Under the pieces are notes generated by a model. It did no database searches. It was not told the origin of the DNA and saw only the letters and a list, made by a program, of their open reading frames with translations. A program made the translations under genes and the position numbers. A stretch of DNA of 64,000 nucleotides from Archangium violaceum (GTDB taxonomy: Bacteria; Myxococcota; Myxococcia; Myxococcales; Myxococcaceae), in contig NZ_CP069338.1 of NCBI RefSeq assembly GCF_016859125.1, positions 5,643,501 to 5,707,500 on the forward strand. The letters are read 5' to 3'. Positions 17,131-25,628 of the stretch are shown here, piece by piece (position 1 is the stretch's first letter; every line of letters begins with the position of its first letter).

Positions 17131-17153
17131 GCCGGGAAAGAAATTTTCCCGGC
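17131..17153. promoter_or_regulatory. Perfect hairpin in the prmA leader
   Basis: GCCGGGAAA-GAAAT-TTTCCCGGC is a perfect 9-bp inverted repeat with a 5-base loop, 54 bases upstream of the prmA ATG. It lies in the 250-base divergent region shared with the pilus operon. It may be an operator or a leader hairpin. No attenuator-type T-tract is visible. Confidence 0.5.
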
Positions 17154-17327
17154 GCGAGGCCCGCCGCGTCGCCCGCTCGTCGTGTGTTCGAGGATGCGAT
17201 GATCCTTCGTCGGAATTTGCGGTAAGCTGGCCCGCAGAGGACCAATTAGCAGGCCGTTGAAGCTCAGCTCTTACTTTTGTGCGCCCGTGTCAGGTTGGAG
17301 TGTGGCTCTGCTCGGGGGGCGCCGACG

Positions 17328-18122
17328 ATGGACTCCCTTATGAAGCGAACTCGCCGCAACAGTGGCTTCTCCCTGGTCGAGATGTCGACCGTCGTCGGCA
17401 TCATCGCGATCCTCGCCGTGCTCGCGTTCGCCGCGCTGGACGTGCTGCCCCAGCGCACACGGCTGACGGGTGGAGCGCTCGAGTTCGCCGCGGCGATCTC
17501 CAGCGCGCGTTCCCACGCGTATGGCCGCAACCACCGCGTGGTGCTGCTGCTCAACGCGGACACGCCCAACCTGGGCAACCCCATCCAGTACTGGGTGGTG
17601 GTGGATCCCTGGTCGAACATGACCGCGACGCTCAGGGCCAATCCCGGCTGGAGGACCCTGAGCGATCTGATTCCGGTGGCGCCCGCTCCCGCGGGCTCGG
17701 AGTACCCGCTGTTCGACTCGGGGCACTTCAACCCCTCGGTGCGGCTGTACGACAGGGGCTTCGTGGACGCGGTGGGCCGGGTGGCGCACAAGGGATGCAC
17801 CGCCGATCTCAAGAGCAAGGTCGGGCTCGCCAGGGGTCCCACGGATGGCACCAGCACCTTCCCGCCGCCCTTCTGCTTCGTCCCCAACGACACCCCGTGC
17901 ACCTTCTGCACCAATGACGGCGCTGCCGACGAGCCCCGGCGGGGTGCCATCATCTTCGAGCCGGACGGCACCGTGAGCTTCACCGACGCACTGGGCAACC
18001 CGTCCCCGGACGGGTCTGCCTCCATCTCCTTCCGCCCAATGGGTGGTGGCGGTTCGGACAGTGTCCAGGCCGTCGTCATCACCAACACCGGTATCGTCCG
18101 GACCTTCTCGGCGCATCGCTAG
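17328..18122 (+). CDS. fimU: Minor pilin FimU/GspH-type
   Basis: 264 residues from the ATG at 17328 (GGGGGG ahead); an ATG at 17340 would also keep the signal. The class III signal is intact: cleavage by PilD between Gly13 and Phe14, then FSLVE with Glu18 at mature position 5, and a hydrophobic helix to about residue 35. The globular part has six cysteines, including FCTN-type pairs late in the protein, and at 264 residues is longer than the roughly 170 residues usual for FimU. It is the first gene of a five-gene minor-pilin/PilY1 operon of the type described in Myxococcus xanthus. With PilV, PilW, PilX and PilY1 it should prime pilus assembly and sit at the tip. Confidence 0.9.
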   Translation: MDSLMKRTRRNSGFSLVEMSTVVGIIAILAVLAFAALDVLPQRTRLTGGALEFAAAISSARSHAYGRNHRVVLLLNADTPNLGNPIQYWVVVDPWSNMTATLRANPGWRTLSDLIPVAPAPAGSEYPLFDSGHFNPSVRLYDRGFVDAVGRVAHKGCTADLKSKVGLARGPTDGTSTFPPPFCFVPNDTPCTFCTNDGAADEPRRGAIIFEPDGTVSFTDALGNPSPDGSASISFRPMGGGGSDSVQAVVITNTGIVRTFSAHR

Positions 18123-18133
18123 AGGTGATTCCC

Positions 18134-18691
18134 ATGCTGAGACGAGCCTCTCCCCGCCAGGACCACGGTTTCACGACGATCGAGTCGCTCATCGCCGCGG
18201 TCGTATTCCTCCTGGGTCTCGCCGGGCTGCTCGGCGCGCTCGTGCAGGCGCGCGGCGCCACCGCTCAGGCACGTCGGCTCATGCAGGCCACCGACGTCGC
18301 CAACGATCTGGCCGAGCAGATCCAACTCTGGAGCTTCGACGACCCGCGGCTCATCCCCTCCGACCCCCTGTGCGCGGATGATCCGCTGGACAAGGATGGC
18401 AAGCTGCTCAAGCCGGGCACGGGCGACTACAACGCCTACAAGGCGTGCATGCACGACGAGATGATGCTCACGTTCGAGGACGCCAAGTTCGGCGGGATAC
18501 AGGAGCCCGTTTTCAGGAACGAGGAGAAGGATCCGTCCAAGAACAGAACCGAATACGAGCGCTTCTACATCGTCCGCCGCGTGGACGAGCGGATGCTGCA
18601 GATCTGGGTGAAGGTGCTCTACTTGGATGCGGGCGAGCCCCGCGTCGTGACCACGCAGGCCATGCGTACCAGGGTAGGAGGGATGTTGTGA
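18134..18691 (+). CDS. pilV: Minor pilin PilV
   Basis: 185 residues from the ATG at 18134; GAGGTGAT ahead is a good ribosome site and makes the GTG at 18125 unlikely. The prepilin signal reads HG-FTTIE, with cleavage after Gly12 and Glu17 at mature position 5. A hydrophobic stretch AAVVFLLGLAGLLGALV follows. The helix continues into ATDVANDLAEQIQLW, a typical PilV feature. It starts 11 bases after fimU, and its stop overlaps the pilW start as TGATG. A pilin-like protein of the priming complex. Confidence 0.9.
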   Translation: MLRRASPRQDHGFTTIESLIAAVVFLLGLAGLLGALVQARGATAQARRLMQATDVANDLAEQIQLWSFDDPRLIPSDPLCADDPLDKDGKLLKPGTGDYNAYKACMHDEMMLTFEDAKFGGIQEPVFRNEEKDPSKNRTEYERFYIVRRVDERMLQIWVKVLYLDAGEPRVVTTQAMRTRVGGML

Positions 18692-19845
18692 TGCGGCGCC
18701 AGCGAGGATTCACGCTCATCGAGCTGATGGTGAGCTCCGCGGTGACCTTCATCACGGTGCTCGCGGTATCCGCGGCCTTCCTGGGCTACACCCAGTCCTT
18801 CTACACGCAGGCGGGCATCCGGGGTGGGCAGGCGTCGCTGAGGCAGACGCACCTGATGGTGGTGCGCAACCTGCGCATGGCGGGTTATGGCATCGAGCCG
18901 TCCCTGGCCTTCGGCTTCCCAGCGGACTGGTCCCGAGAGTCCCCCACGGCCATCAACAGGTCGGATCGGCTCGTCTTCCGGATGCGCAACCCGGCGTTCA
19001 ATGCCCGCGTCGAGAGCGTCGCTGAGGACTCCGTTACCCTCGTCGATGGGTTGACCGAGCGGCTGCGCCGGGGGCAGATCGTCCAGTTGATGTGCCCGGG
19101 TGCGATCTCCTGGACCTACGCGCGGCTGCGCGAGGACGCCCCGAAGGGGGCGAAGTCGTTGTCGCTGCAGCCCAAGACGGGCACCTTCCCCAACCTCAAC
19201 GAGGTCCACAACTGCTTCTCCAACTCGGGAGCTCTGGCGGTCTACGTGTTCAAGATCGACGTCTACGACTACTCCATCCAGCTCATCGACGAGGATGGAG
19301 ATCCCGCCTCGCCAGGCCGGCCCTACCTGTTCCGGCGGCATGGGCTCGGTGATGGCCCCGAAGATTCGTTCGGCGAGCCGGTGGCCGAGGACATCGAGGC
19401 GTTGCGCGTCACCTTCGTGAAGGCGGATGGCAGCACCTTCATCCCCGACCCGAATGAAGCTGCGCCCGACTATGGGATGGATGTGGGTGATCCGCGCCTC
19501 ACGAACAACCACCCCGGCAACATTCGTGCTGTCGTGGTGGGCCTGGTGGCGCGCAGCACCACCCGCGATTCGGGCGCGGGCCCCGAGGTGATGAACCAGA
19601 TTCCCGCGTTCGGCAGGAAGGCGGACGGCACCCCGGAGGAGGCGCTCAGTGTGGATCCGACCACCGGAAAGCCGGTGCCCTACGGTTTCCGGCGCATCGT
19701 CTCGGAGATGTCCGTCCAGGTCCGTAACATGCTGTCCACGGAGATGCCCGTCCCGCTCTACTATGAGCCGGACGGGGTGACGCCGGACGCCTGCAGGGGC
19801 GAGCTTCCCGGCGAAGCCAACTCCTTCAACTGTGCCGGTGGCTAG
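18691..19845 (+). CDS. pilW: Minor pilin PilW
   Basis: 384 residues from the ATG at 18691, which overlaps the pilV stop by one base, so translation is coupled. The signal is RG-FTLIE (cleavage after Gly6, Glu11 at mature position 5), followed by a hydrophobic helix to about residue 30 and the conserved RQTHLMVVRNLRMAGYG helix, characteristic of PilW proteins. The globular domain is large and beta-rich. It acts as a core of the minor-pilin priming complex. Confidence 0.91.
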   Translation: MRRQRGFTLIELMVSSAVTFITVLAVSAAFLGYTQSFYTQAGIRGGQASLRQTHLMVVRNLRMAGYGIEPSLAFGFPADWSRESPTAINRSDRLVFRMRNPAFNARVESVAEDSVTLVDGLTERLRRGQIVQLMCPGAISWTYARLREDAPKGAKSLSLQPKTGTFPNLNEVHNCFSNSGALAVYVFKIDVYDYSIQLIDEDGDPASPGRPYLFRRHGLGDGPEDSFGEPVAEDIEALRVTFVKADGSTFIPDPNEAAPDYGMDVGDPRLTNNHPGNIRAVVVGLVARSTTRDSGAGPEVMNQIPAFGRKADGTPEEALSVDPTTGKPVPYGFRRIVSEMSVQVRNMLSTEMPVPLYYEPDGVTPDACRGELPGEANSFNCAGG

Positions 19846-19856
19846 GAGGATTGCCC

Positions 19857-20360
19857 ATGAAGAAACACCCCGACAGACGCGGTTCCGTGCTGTTGCTGGT
19901 GGTGGTGCTGCTGGCCGTCATCAGTCTGTTGGCCGCCGCCGCCGTGGCCTTTTCCCACAGTGAGCTGGGGGCGGCCAGGAACGAGCGCAGTGGTGACGAG
20001 TTGCTCGCGTGCGCTGACGCGGGTCGTCAATACATGCTCTCGCGCTTCCAGGGCGTCACCGCCAGCGTCGAGCCGGTGAACAAGGACTTGAACTCGGCGG
20101 GTGTCGTCGACTGTCCCGAGAGCGGCGAGGTCCCCCACGACGCCCGGTGTGTACGCAGCGGCCACATCGGTCAGGTGAAGGTGGGTGGCATGATCCAGGT
20201 CAAGCAGAAGGCGGGTGGTAACCGCAATAACCTGCGGGATCTGTCCAATATCGTCGGTGATAGTGCGTTGGGCGGAACGCCGTATAAAGTGACGGTCCAC
20301 TGTATGGACGAAAACGGTCGTGGCACCGAAGTGGAATTCGTGGTGCGTTTCGGTGTCTAG
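19857..20360 (+). CDS. pilX: Minor pilin PilX
   Basis: 167 residues from the ATG at 19857; AGGAGG seven bases ahead favours it over the TTG at 19851. The signal reads RRG-SVLLLVV: cleavage after Gly9, but mature position 5 is Leu, not Glu. Loss of Glu5 is usual for PilX, which is thought to cap the growing tip since it need not be followed by an earlier subunit. The helix is followed by SHSELGAARNERSGDELLACADAG, split here only by position, with a disulfide-capable Cys set. It sits 9 bases before pilY1. Confidence 0.88.
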   Translation: MKKHPDRRGSVLLLVVVLLAVISLLAAAAVAFSHSELGAARNERSGDELLACADAGRQYMLSRFQGVTASVEPVNKDLNSAGVVDCPESGEVPHDARCVRSGHIGQVKVGGMIQVKQKAGGNRNNLRDLSNIVGDSALGGTPYKVTVHCMDENGRGTEVEFVVRFGV

Positions 20361-20369
20361 GAGCCTTTC

Positions 20370-23300
20370 ATGATGCGCATCAACTTCGACACCATGCGAA
20401 ACGCCCTGCGGAGGCCCTTTGTCCGCAGGGTGAGCATGGCTGCGGGAGTGGTGGCGGCGGGGGCCGTGGGTCTGTTGGCCGTGGAGAGTCGCTCGGGTGC
20501 TGTTCCCAAGCCCGACAAGGCCATGTGCTGCACGAGCGCCGTGGCCATTGGCGACGCGATGATCAGCCCCGCGGTCGGCGGCGACAAGGACTTCTTCGAG
20601 GTCCCCGCCAGCCCTCCGAGCGCCATGTTCCTGCTGGGCAACAACGAGTCCATGCAGGACTTCCCCGAGTTCCTGCCCGAGGCCTTCACGCCCGGCTACG
20701 AGCCCCCGGCCACGTCCACCACCAAGCCCGGTGACCGCGGAGGTACGGGCTCGGCGGGACACGCCCTCAACACGGGCTGCGATGACCCGGCGCTGGTCGC
20801 CGCGATGAGCTGGTTCGACAAGGACAGCGCGGATCCGGGGAAGAACGGCTCCGTCGTCTACGACAGCGACGCCGATCTGGCCTCGCCGTTCTTCGATCCG
20901 AACAGGTTCTACAACGTGCGCGGTCGGCGCATTAACTTCGTCGTGGAGGAATCTCCGGCTACGCTCTACCCCGACTTCGAGTCGATGGATAGCACCGGGG
21001 ACGCGCTCACCGCCTGCTACTCGGGCTTGGGCTGGGATTTCGCGGACTATCCCTACTCCCCGGAAGCGCAGCTCGTCACCGACTGCAGGCGGTGCCTGAC
21101 GACCAAGGGCTGGTGGCGTGGTCCGATCGTGACCGACGCGCTGAAGCCCAGTCAGGGTCCCCCGCGGGATTTCGACGAGCCGCCGCTCCCTCCCGAGGCC
21201 TTCCGCAAGTGGGTTGTCACCGGCCGCGTGCTCAACGTACGTCCGCCCAAGTTCGTGGTGGCGCGCAAGGTGCTCAAGGACGTCATCAACATGGCGCCCA
21301 ACGTGCGCATGGGCGTGGCCACCTTCGGCAAGGACCATGGTTGGTTCGATCCGCCGGAGATTCTCGCGGGTCTGCGTCCGACCTGCGACAAGTCCTTTCC
21401 CACCATCAACGAGACGGCGCTCGATCGGCCCCTGCTGATGAAGGCCGTCAACAAGACGGAGTTCCGCAACAACGAGCGCTCCATCGGTGAGGCCCTGTTC
21501 GGTCTGGGCGGCTACTTCTCCTCTCAAATCTCGGACAAGAAGTGGGAGAACTGGTTCAAGCAGCCCCTCAGCCCCGGTTACTTCGGTTGGCCGGGCTGCT
21601 GCAACGGAGGCACCTACGACAACCCGTACACGGGTCAGCCGGGCGCTACCTACGCTGCGGGCGCCGATGAGTGGGTCAAGGCGCCCTACGTGGATTCCGC
21701 CACGGGGTACTACCGGCCGGGCCAGCCCTGGGAGATCGATCCCCGCAACGAGCTGCCGTCTCCCGACAAGCGCACCGTCTGCTTCGGCTGCCAGGTCAAC
21801 TCGGTCATCGTGCTGACGGACGGCGCGCCCAAGTACGACAACTCGGTGCCCATCACCAAGATGATGGAGCTGCTCGTCGCCAAGGGGGTCCGGCACCCGG
21901 CCCCGGACGCGTCGTTGGTCAGATTCGATCCGGTGGACCCCGAGACCAACCCGGACGTGGGTGGTGTCAACTACTGCGATCAGTTCGAGAAGTCCCCGGG
22001 CGTCAAGTACACCAAGGAGGACTGCGACTACACCGACTGGAACTGGCCGACCGGTCTGGGCGTGGGCAACAAGAACTTCATGGATGACGTGGCCTTCTTC
22101 CTGGCCAACATGGACCTGCGCGACGACATGCCGGGCATGCAGTCCGTGCGCACGTACACCATTGGCTATGGCGACAACAGCGCCATGCTCCAGAGCATCG
22201 CGAAGGCCGGCAAGGGCAACTTCTACCGCGCCAACAACGCCACCGAGCTGCGTGAGGCCATCATCGATGCCCTTGGCGACCTGAAGGAACTGTCCACCTC
22301 GTTCGCCGCGGCCAACATCTCCGGCGTGCAGGCGGGCGGGGTTCAATCGTCCGTGTACGTGCCGCGCTTCATCCCGCGCCGGGGCCGTCCGTACGAGGGC
22401 CACCTCTACCGCTTCTTCTACTACAGCGAGTTCGCCCAGGGCTGTAAGCCGGGTGCGGAGGGAGACCTCAACGAGGACGGCGACTGCGACGACTCCTTCT
22501 ACGTGGACAAGCCGACGGGCTTCTCGGGCGCACCGGGCTCCGTGCCGGAGATCACCAGCTTCACGAAGGACAACATCGTCCAGGAGAACACCGAGGGCAT
22601 CTGGGTCAAGGCGAACACGGCCAGTCCCGTGGAGGGCGGCAAGCTTGAGGGTGGCACCCCGGCGAGGCCCTTCTGGGACCTGGGCGAGACGATTGGCAAG
22701 CGCAAGGCCGCGCTGAAGTGCGACCCCAGCAACCCCCTCAAGGAGGACGGCGGTCGCTGCATCTTCACCCTGATCGACAGGGACAACGACGGCAAGTACA
22801 CTGCGGAGGACAACCCGCCCGTCGAGTTCCACGAGGACAACTTCTCCCTGCTCAAGAGCTACGTGCTGGCGGGGGGTGACTCCTTCTGCGGCACGCTCTT
22901 CTCCAAGCAGAAGAAGGCGTGGGCGGGCACCCCCGAGCAGCAGGACGACTGCGCCCTCCAGCTCATCCGCTTCGTGCGCGGCATGGACGTCTTCGACTAC
23001 GACGGTGACTCCATCCTGGACGAGGAACGGCCCTGCGCGGACAACGACAAGCCGGAGACCGCCACGTCCTGCAAGCTCGCGGACATCTTCCACTCCACGC
23101 CGGTGGTGGTGGATCCGCCCGTCGAGCCCTTCGTCTGCGACAACGCCCTGGCCGGCCAGTGCGTGTCCACCCTCTACAACCGGGTGGGCTTCGTCGAGGT
23201 CCCCAAGCCCACGCCGATGGAACCGATCCCGAACTACTACAGCGGAAACTTCGGCGCCTATACCGAGTACATGTCGTCGGCGGCGGGCACGCGTGACCGC

Positions 23301-25535
23301 ATCCTCCTGGTGGGCTCCAACGGTGGCATGGTTCACGCCGTCCACGCGGGCTCGGTGATCTCGGGCGCCTCCAAGGAGAACAAGTTCGACGACATCTACG
23401 ACGTGGGCACGGGCCAGGAGCTATGGGCCTTCATCCCGCCGGACCTGATGCCCAAGCTGGGTCTGATGGTGAGCGGCCACGAGTACTTCGTGGATGGCAC
23501 GGCCATGGTGCGTGACATCTGGGCGGATGGTGCTCCCTCGGGTTCCCTGCTGGCGCCCGGGCGGGACGGCAAAAAGCAGTCGCAGGAGTTCCGCTCCATC
23601 GCCGTCATCACCGAGCGTGGCGGCGGCCAGCGCTTCCTGGCGCTGGACGTGACGGATCCCTACCTGATGCTCAAGGCGGTTCAGAGCCCGGACAACAAGA
23701 GCCTGCGGCCGTTCCGTTGGATGTTCCCCAATGCGTGCGACAAGGAGTCGATCAGCATGGGGCAGTCCTGGTCCAACTTCTCGCCCAGGCCGCCGCCCAT
23801 CGGGCCGGTGCGTCTCAAGGCCGACGGGGGTTCCTCGGCCAAGGACTCCGAGCGCGGTTGGGAGGAGCGCTGGGTCGTCGCCCTCAATGGCGGCTACAGC
23901 CCGGACCTGACGCGTGGCCGCGGCGTGTACCTGGTGGATGCCTGGTCGGGCCAGAAGCTGTGGGCCGCGGAGGCCCAGCCCGGCATCAAGACGTCCGCCT
24001 ACGAGCAGGTGCTCAACCAGATGATGCCCGTGGTGGCCTCACCGGCCATGGTGGACATCGGCAAGGGCGATAGCGTGCAGATCGACGTGGACGGCTTCTT
24101 CGACACGCTCATCGTCGGCGACATGGGCGGCCAGATGTGGACGTTCCGTCTCTACGAGCCGGGCGTGCGCGACGCCACCACGGGAGAGGTGACCAACTGG
24201 TTCGGTGCGCGCTCGTTGGAGATGGCGCGTGAGGATGGGCACGAGAACGGGCCGTATAGTGCCTACAAGAAGGCGCCCTTCTTCCAGGTGGCCTCCACCA
24301 TCCTGCAGCCGGAGACGGGCTGGTTGCGTGCCTTCGCGGGCACCGGCGACCGGCAGCACCTGCGCACCACGCCGGGCACGGACTGCAGCGCGGACGACCT
24401 GCTGGCGTGCCTCCGGTTGAAGTGCAACGTGGAAGCGACGTTCGTCGGAGAGCTCAACGGTCAGAAGCGCACCAGCACCATCAAGTACCTGGGTGGCGTG
24501 CTGCAGAGCAACGCGGACAGCTGGCTCAGTACCCCGGGCTCGGCGTGCTCCAGCAACACGCGGATGGAACTGAGCAAGCTCACCATCAGCTGCCCCGACT
24601 CGGCGTACGGCTCCGCCGTGTACCCGCCGACCCTGCCGTCGGATGGCAAGCCCAGGGAGTTCTCGACCATGTCGTATTGCTCGCCCTCGGGCTCCACGTT
24701 CTCGTGTGACCACCTCAATCTCAACACGGCCGAGCACAGCGACCTGAAGTTGAGCGATGCCGAGAAGTCGGAGGTCGCGCTGCATCGCTACTTCGGCTTC
24801 CAGGCGTACGGCAGCGGTGGTCGTACCTTCAATGACGCCGACGGCGCGGTGAAGTTCGACGGGATGCGCCTGACGGACACCGCGGGCTTCAAGTGCGTCG
24901 ACGGCAGCTCGTGCTCGCTGGTGGACGTGACCATTCCGAGCTCGCTCTACGAGCGCCTGCCCGCGGATGAGTCGGGGGTGGAGCAGCGCTACATCACCGC
25001 CGCCAAGCTGAACACGGTCCCGAGCGCGAGCACGAACTCTCCCGGTTGGTTCATCCGCTACGACAACAGCCTGTTGGAGCGGACGGCGGAAGGTTCGACC
25101 ATTCTGGCGGGCGTCGTCTTCTGGCCCACCTTCGCTCCGTCCTCGGGCGTGGGGGCCGCGGCCTGCTCGTTGTCGGGTCTGGGTGACCTGTCCTACTCGT
25201 GGCAGGCGGACGTCATCACGGGCCATCCGAACCAGGCCGCGAGCTTCCAGGTGTACACGACCGATCCCGCCACCGGTAAGCGCACCCTATCGGGCTTCAT
25301 GTCCTCGAAGGCTCGCCCGACGAACGGTCCTCCGGGCTCGGGTATGCCGGTCGTCACGCTGTCGAAGGATGGGTCCAAGCGCTACGAGGTGGCGATGTCC
25401 AGCCCGGGCTCGGCTCCCATCACCGAGGCACTGAAGACCCAGAGGAACGCGGCTCCGGACATCTACTGGATGGAGGTGCCGCGCAACCTGCATGAGTGCC
25501 GCCACGAGAACGCCGAGGCCTGCGCGCAGCCGTGA
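20370..25535 (+). CDS. pilY1: Type IV pilus tip adhesin PilY1
   Basis: 1721 residues, at the large end for PilY1. A signal peptide (about 1-44) is followed by a von Willebrand A-like N-terminal region. Its expected MIDAS Asp-x-Ser-x-Ser is replaced by LGNNESMQ (around residue 89), so metal binding there may be lost. Acidic loops DRDNDGKYTAED (about 804) and DYDGDSILDEE (about 877) look like calcium sites. The C-terminal PilY1 propeller starts near 975 with ILLVGSNGGMVHAVH, then ELWAFIPPDLMP, DGTAMVRDIW and FLALDVTDP. About thirty cysteines suggest several disulfides. It is the last gene of the operon, followed by a strong terminator. It should sit at the pilus tip on the minor-pilin complex and mediate attachment for gliding by pilus retraction. 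Confidence 0.93.
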   Translation: MMRINFDTMRNALRRPFVRRVSMAAGVVAAGAVGLLAVESRSGAVPKPDKAMCCTSAVAIGDAMISPAVGGDKDFFEVPASPPSAMFLLGNNESMQDFPEFLPEAFTPGYEPPATSTTKPGDRGGTGSAGHALNTGCDDPALVAAMSWFDKDSADPGKNGSVVYDSDADLASPFFDPNRFYNVRGRRINFVVEESPATLYPDFESMDSTGDALTACYSGLGWDFADYPYSPEAQLVTDCRRCLTTKGWWRGPIVTDALKPSQGPPRDFDEPPLPPEAFRKWVVTGRVLNVRPPKFVVARKVLKDVINMAPNVRMGVATFGKDHGWFDPPEILAGLRPTCDKSFPTINETALDRPLLMKAVNKTEFRNNERSIGEALFGLGGYFSSQISDKKWENWFKQPLSPGYFGWPGCCNGGTYDNPYTGQPGATYAAGADEWVKAPYVDSATGYYRPGQPWEIDPRNELPSPDKRTVCFGCQVNSVIVLTDGAPKYDNSVPITKMMELLVAKGVRHPAPDASLVRFDPVDPETNPDVGGVNYCDQFEKSPGVKYTKEDCDYTDWNWPTGLGVGNKNFMDDVAFFLANMDLRDDMPGMQSVRTYTIGYGDNSAMLQSIAKAGKGNFYRANNATELREAIIDALGDLKELSTSFAAANISGVQAGGVQSSVYVPRFIPRRGRPYEGHLYRFFYYSEFAQGCKPGAEGDLNEDGDCDDSFYVDKPTGFSGAPGSVPEITSFTKDNIVQENTEGIWVKANTASPVEGGKLEGGTPARPFWDLGETIGKRKAALKCDPSNPLKEDGGRCIFTLIDRDNDGKYTAEDNPPVEFHEDNFSLLKSYVLAGGDSFCGTLFSKQKKAWAGTPEQQDDCALQLIRFVRGMDVFDYDGDSILDEERPCADNDKPETATSCKLADIFHSTPVVVDPPVEPFVCDNALAGQCVSTLYNRVGFVEVPKPTPMEPIPNYYSGNFGAYTEYMSSAAGTRDRILLVGSNGGMVHAVHAGSVISGASKENKFDDIYDVGTGQELWAFIPPDLMPKLGLMVSGHEYFVDGTAMVRDIWADGAPSGSLLAPGRDGKKQSQEFRSIAVITERGGGQRFLALDVTDPYLMLKAVQSPDNKSLRPFRWMFPNACDKESISMGQSWSNFSPRPPPIGPVRLKADGGSSAKDSERGWEERWVVALNGGYSPDLTRGRGVYLVDAWSGQKLWAAEAQPGIKTSAYEQVLNQMMPVVASPAMVDIGKGDSVQIDVDGFFDTLIVGDMGGQMWTFRLYEPGVRDATTGEVTNWFGARSLEMAREDGHENGPYSAYKKAPFFQVASTILQPETGWLRAFAGTGDRQHLRTTPGTDCSADDLLACLRLKCNVEATFVGELNGQKRTSTIKYLGGVLQSNADSWLSTPGSACSSNTRMELSKLTISCPDSAYGSAVYPPTLPSDGKPREFSTMSYCSPSGSTFSCDHLNLNTAEHSDLKLSDAEKSEVALHRYFGFQAYGSGGRTFNDADGAVKFDGMRLTDTAGFKCVDGSSCSLVDVTIPSSLYERLPADESGVEQRYITAAKLNTVPSASTNSPGWFIRYDNSLLERTAEGSTILAGVVFWPTFAPSSGVGAAACSLSGLGDLSYSWQADVITGHPNQAASFQVYTTDPATGKRTLSGFMSSKARPTNGPPGSGMPVVTLSKDGSKRYEVAMSSPGSAPITEALKTQRNAAPDIYWMEVPRNLHECRHENAEACAQP

Positions 25536-25553
25536 GCCGGGTGTCCCGGTGAG

Positions 25554-25575
25554 CCGGGCCTCCTCCGAGGCCCGG
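25554..25575 (+). terminator. First hairpin after pilY1
   Basis: CCGGGCCTC-CTCC-GAGGCCCGG is a perfect 9-bp stem with a 4-base loop, 18 bases after the pilY1 stop. It has no T-tract of its own and probably backs up the next hairpin. Confidence 0.55.
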
Positions 25576-25584
25576 TGACCTCAT

Positions 25585-25619
25585 CCCCTCTCCCCACCTG
25601 GGAGAGGGGATTTTGTTTT
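25585..25619 (+). terminator. Rho-independent terminator of the pilus operon
   Basis: CCCCTCTCCC (25585-25594) pairs perfectly with GGGAGAGGGG (25600-25609) and is followed by ATTTTGTTTT. The stem belongs to the dispersed palindrome family seen at 1461 and 50112, but only this copy has a T-tract. On the minus strand it lies after the M16 peptidase stop, where it could also slow RNA polymerase. Confidence 0.85.
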
Positions 25620-25628
25620 GCGGGGGGC

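Noticed and set aside
19842-23345. A 1167-codon open frame on the minus strand opposite pilX/pilY1
   Set aside because: Low-complexity His/Arg/Val-rich translation with no motif. The plus strand carries recognisable PilX and PilY1 features over the same bases.
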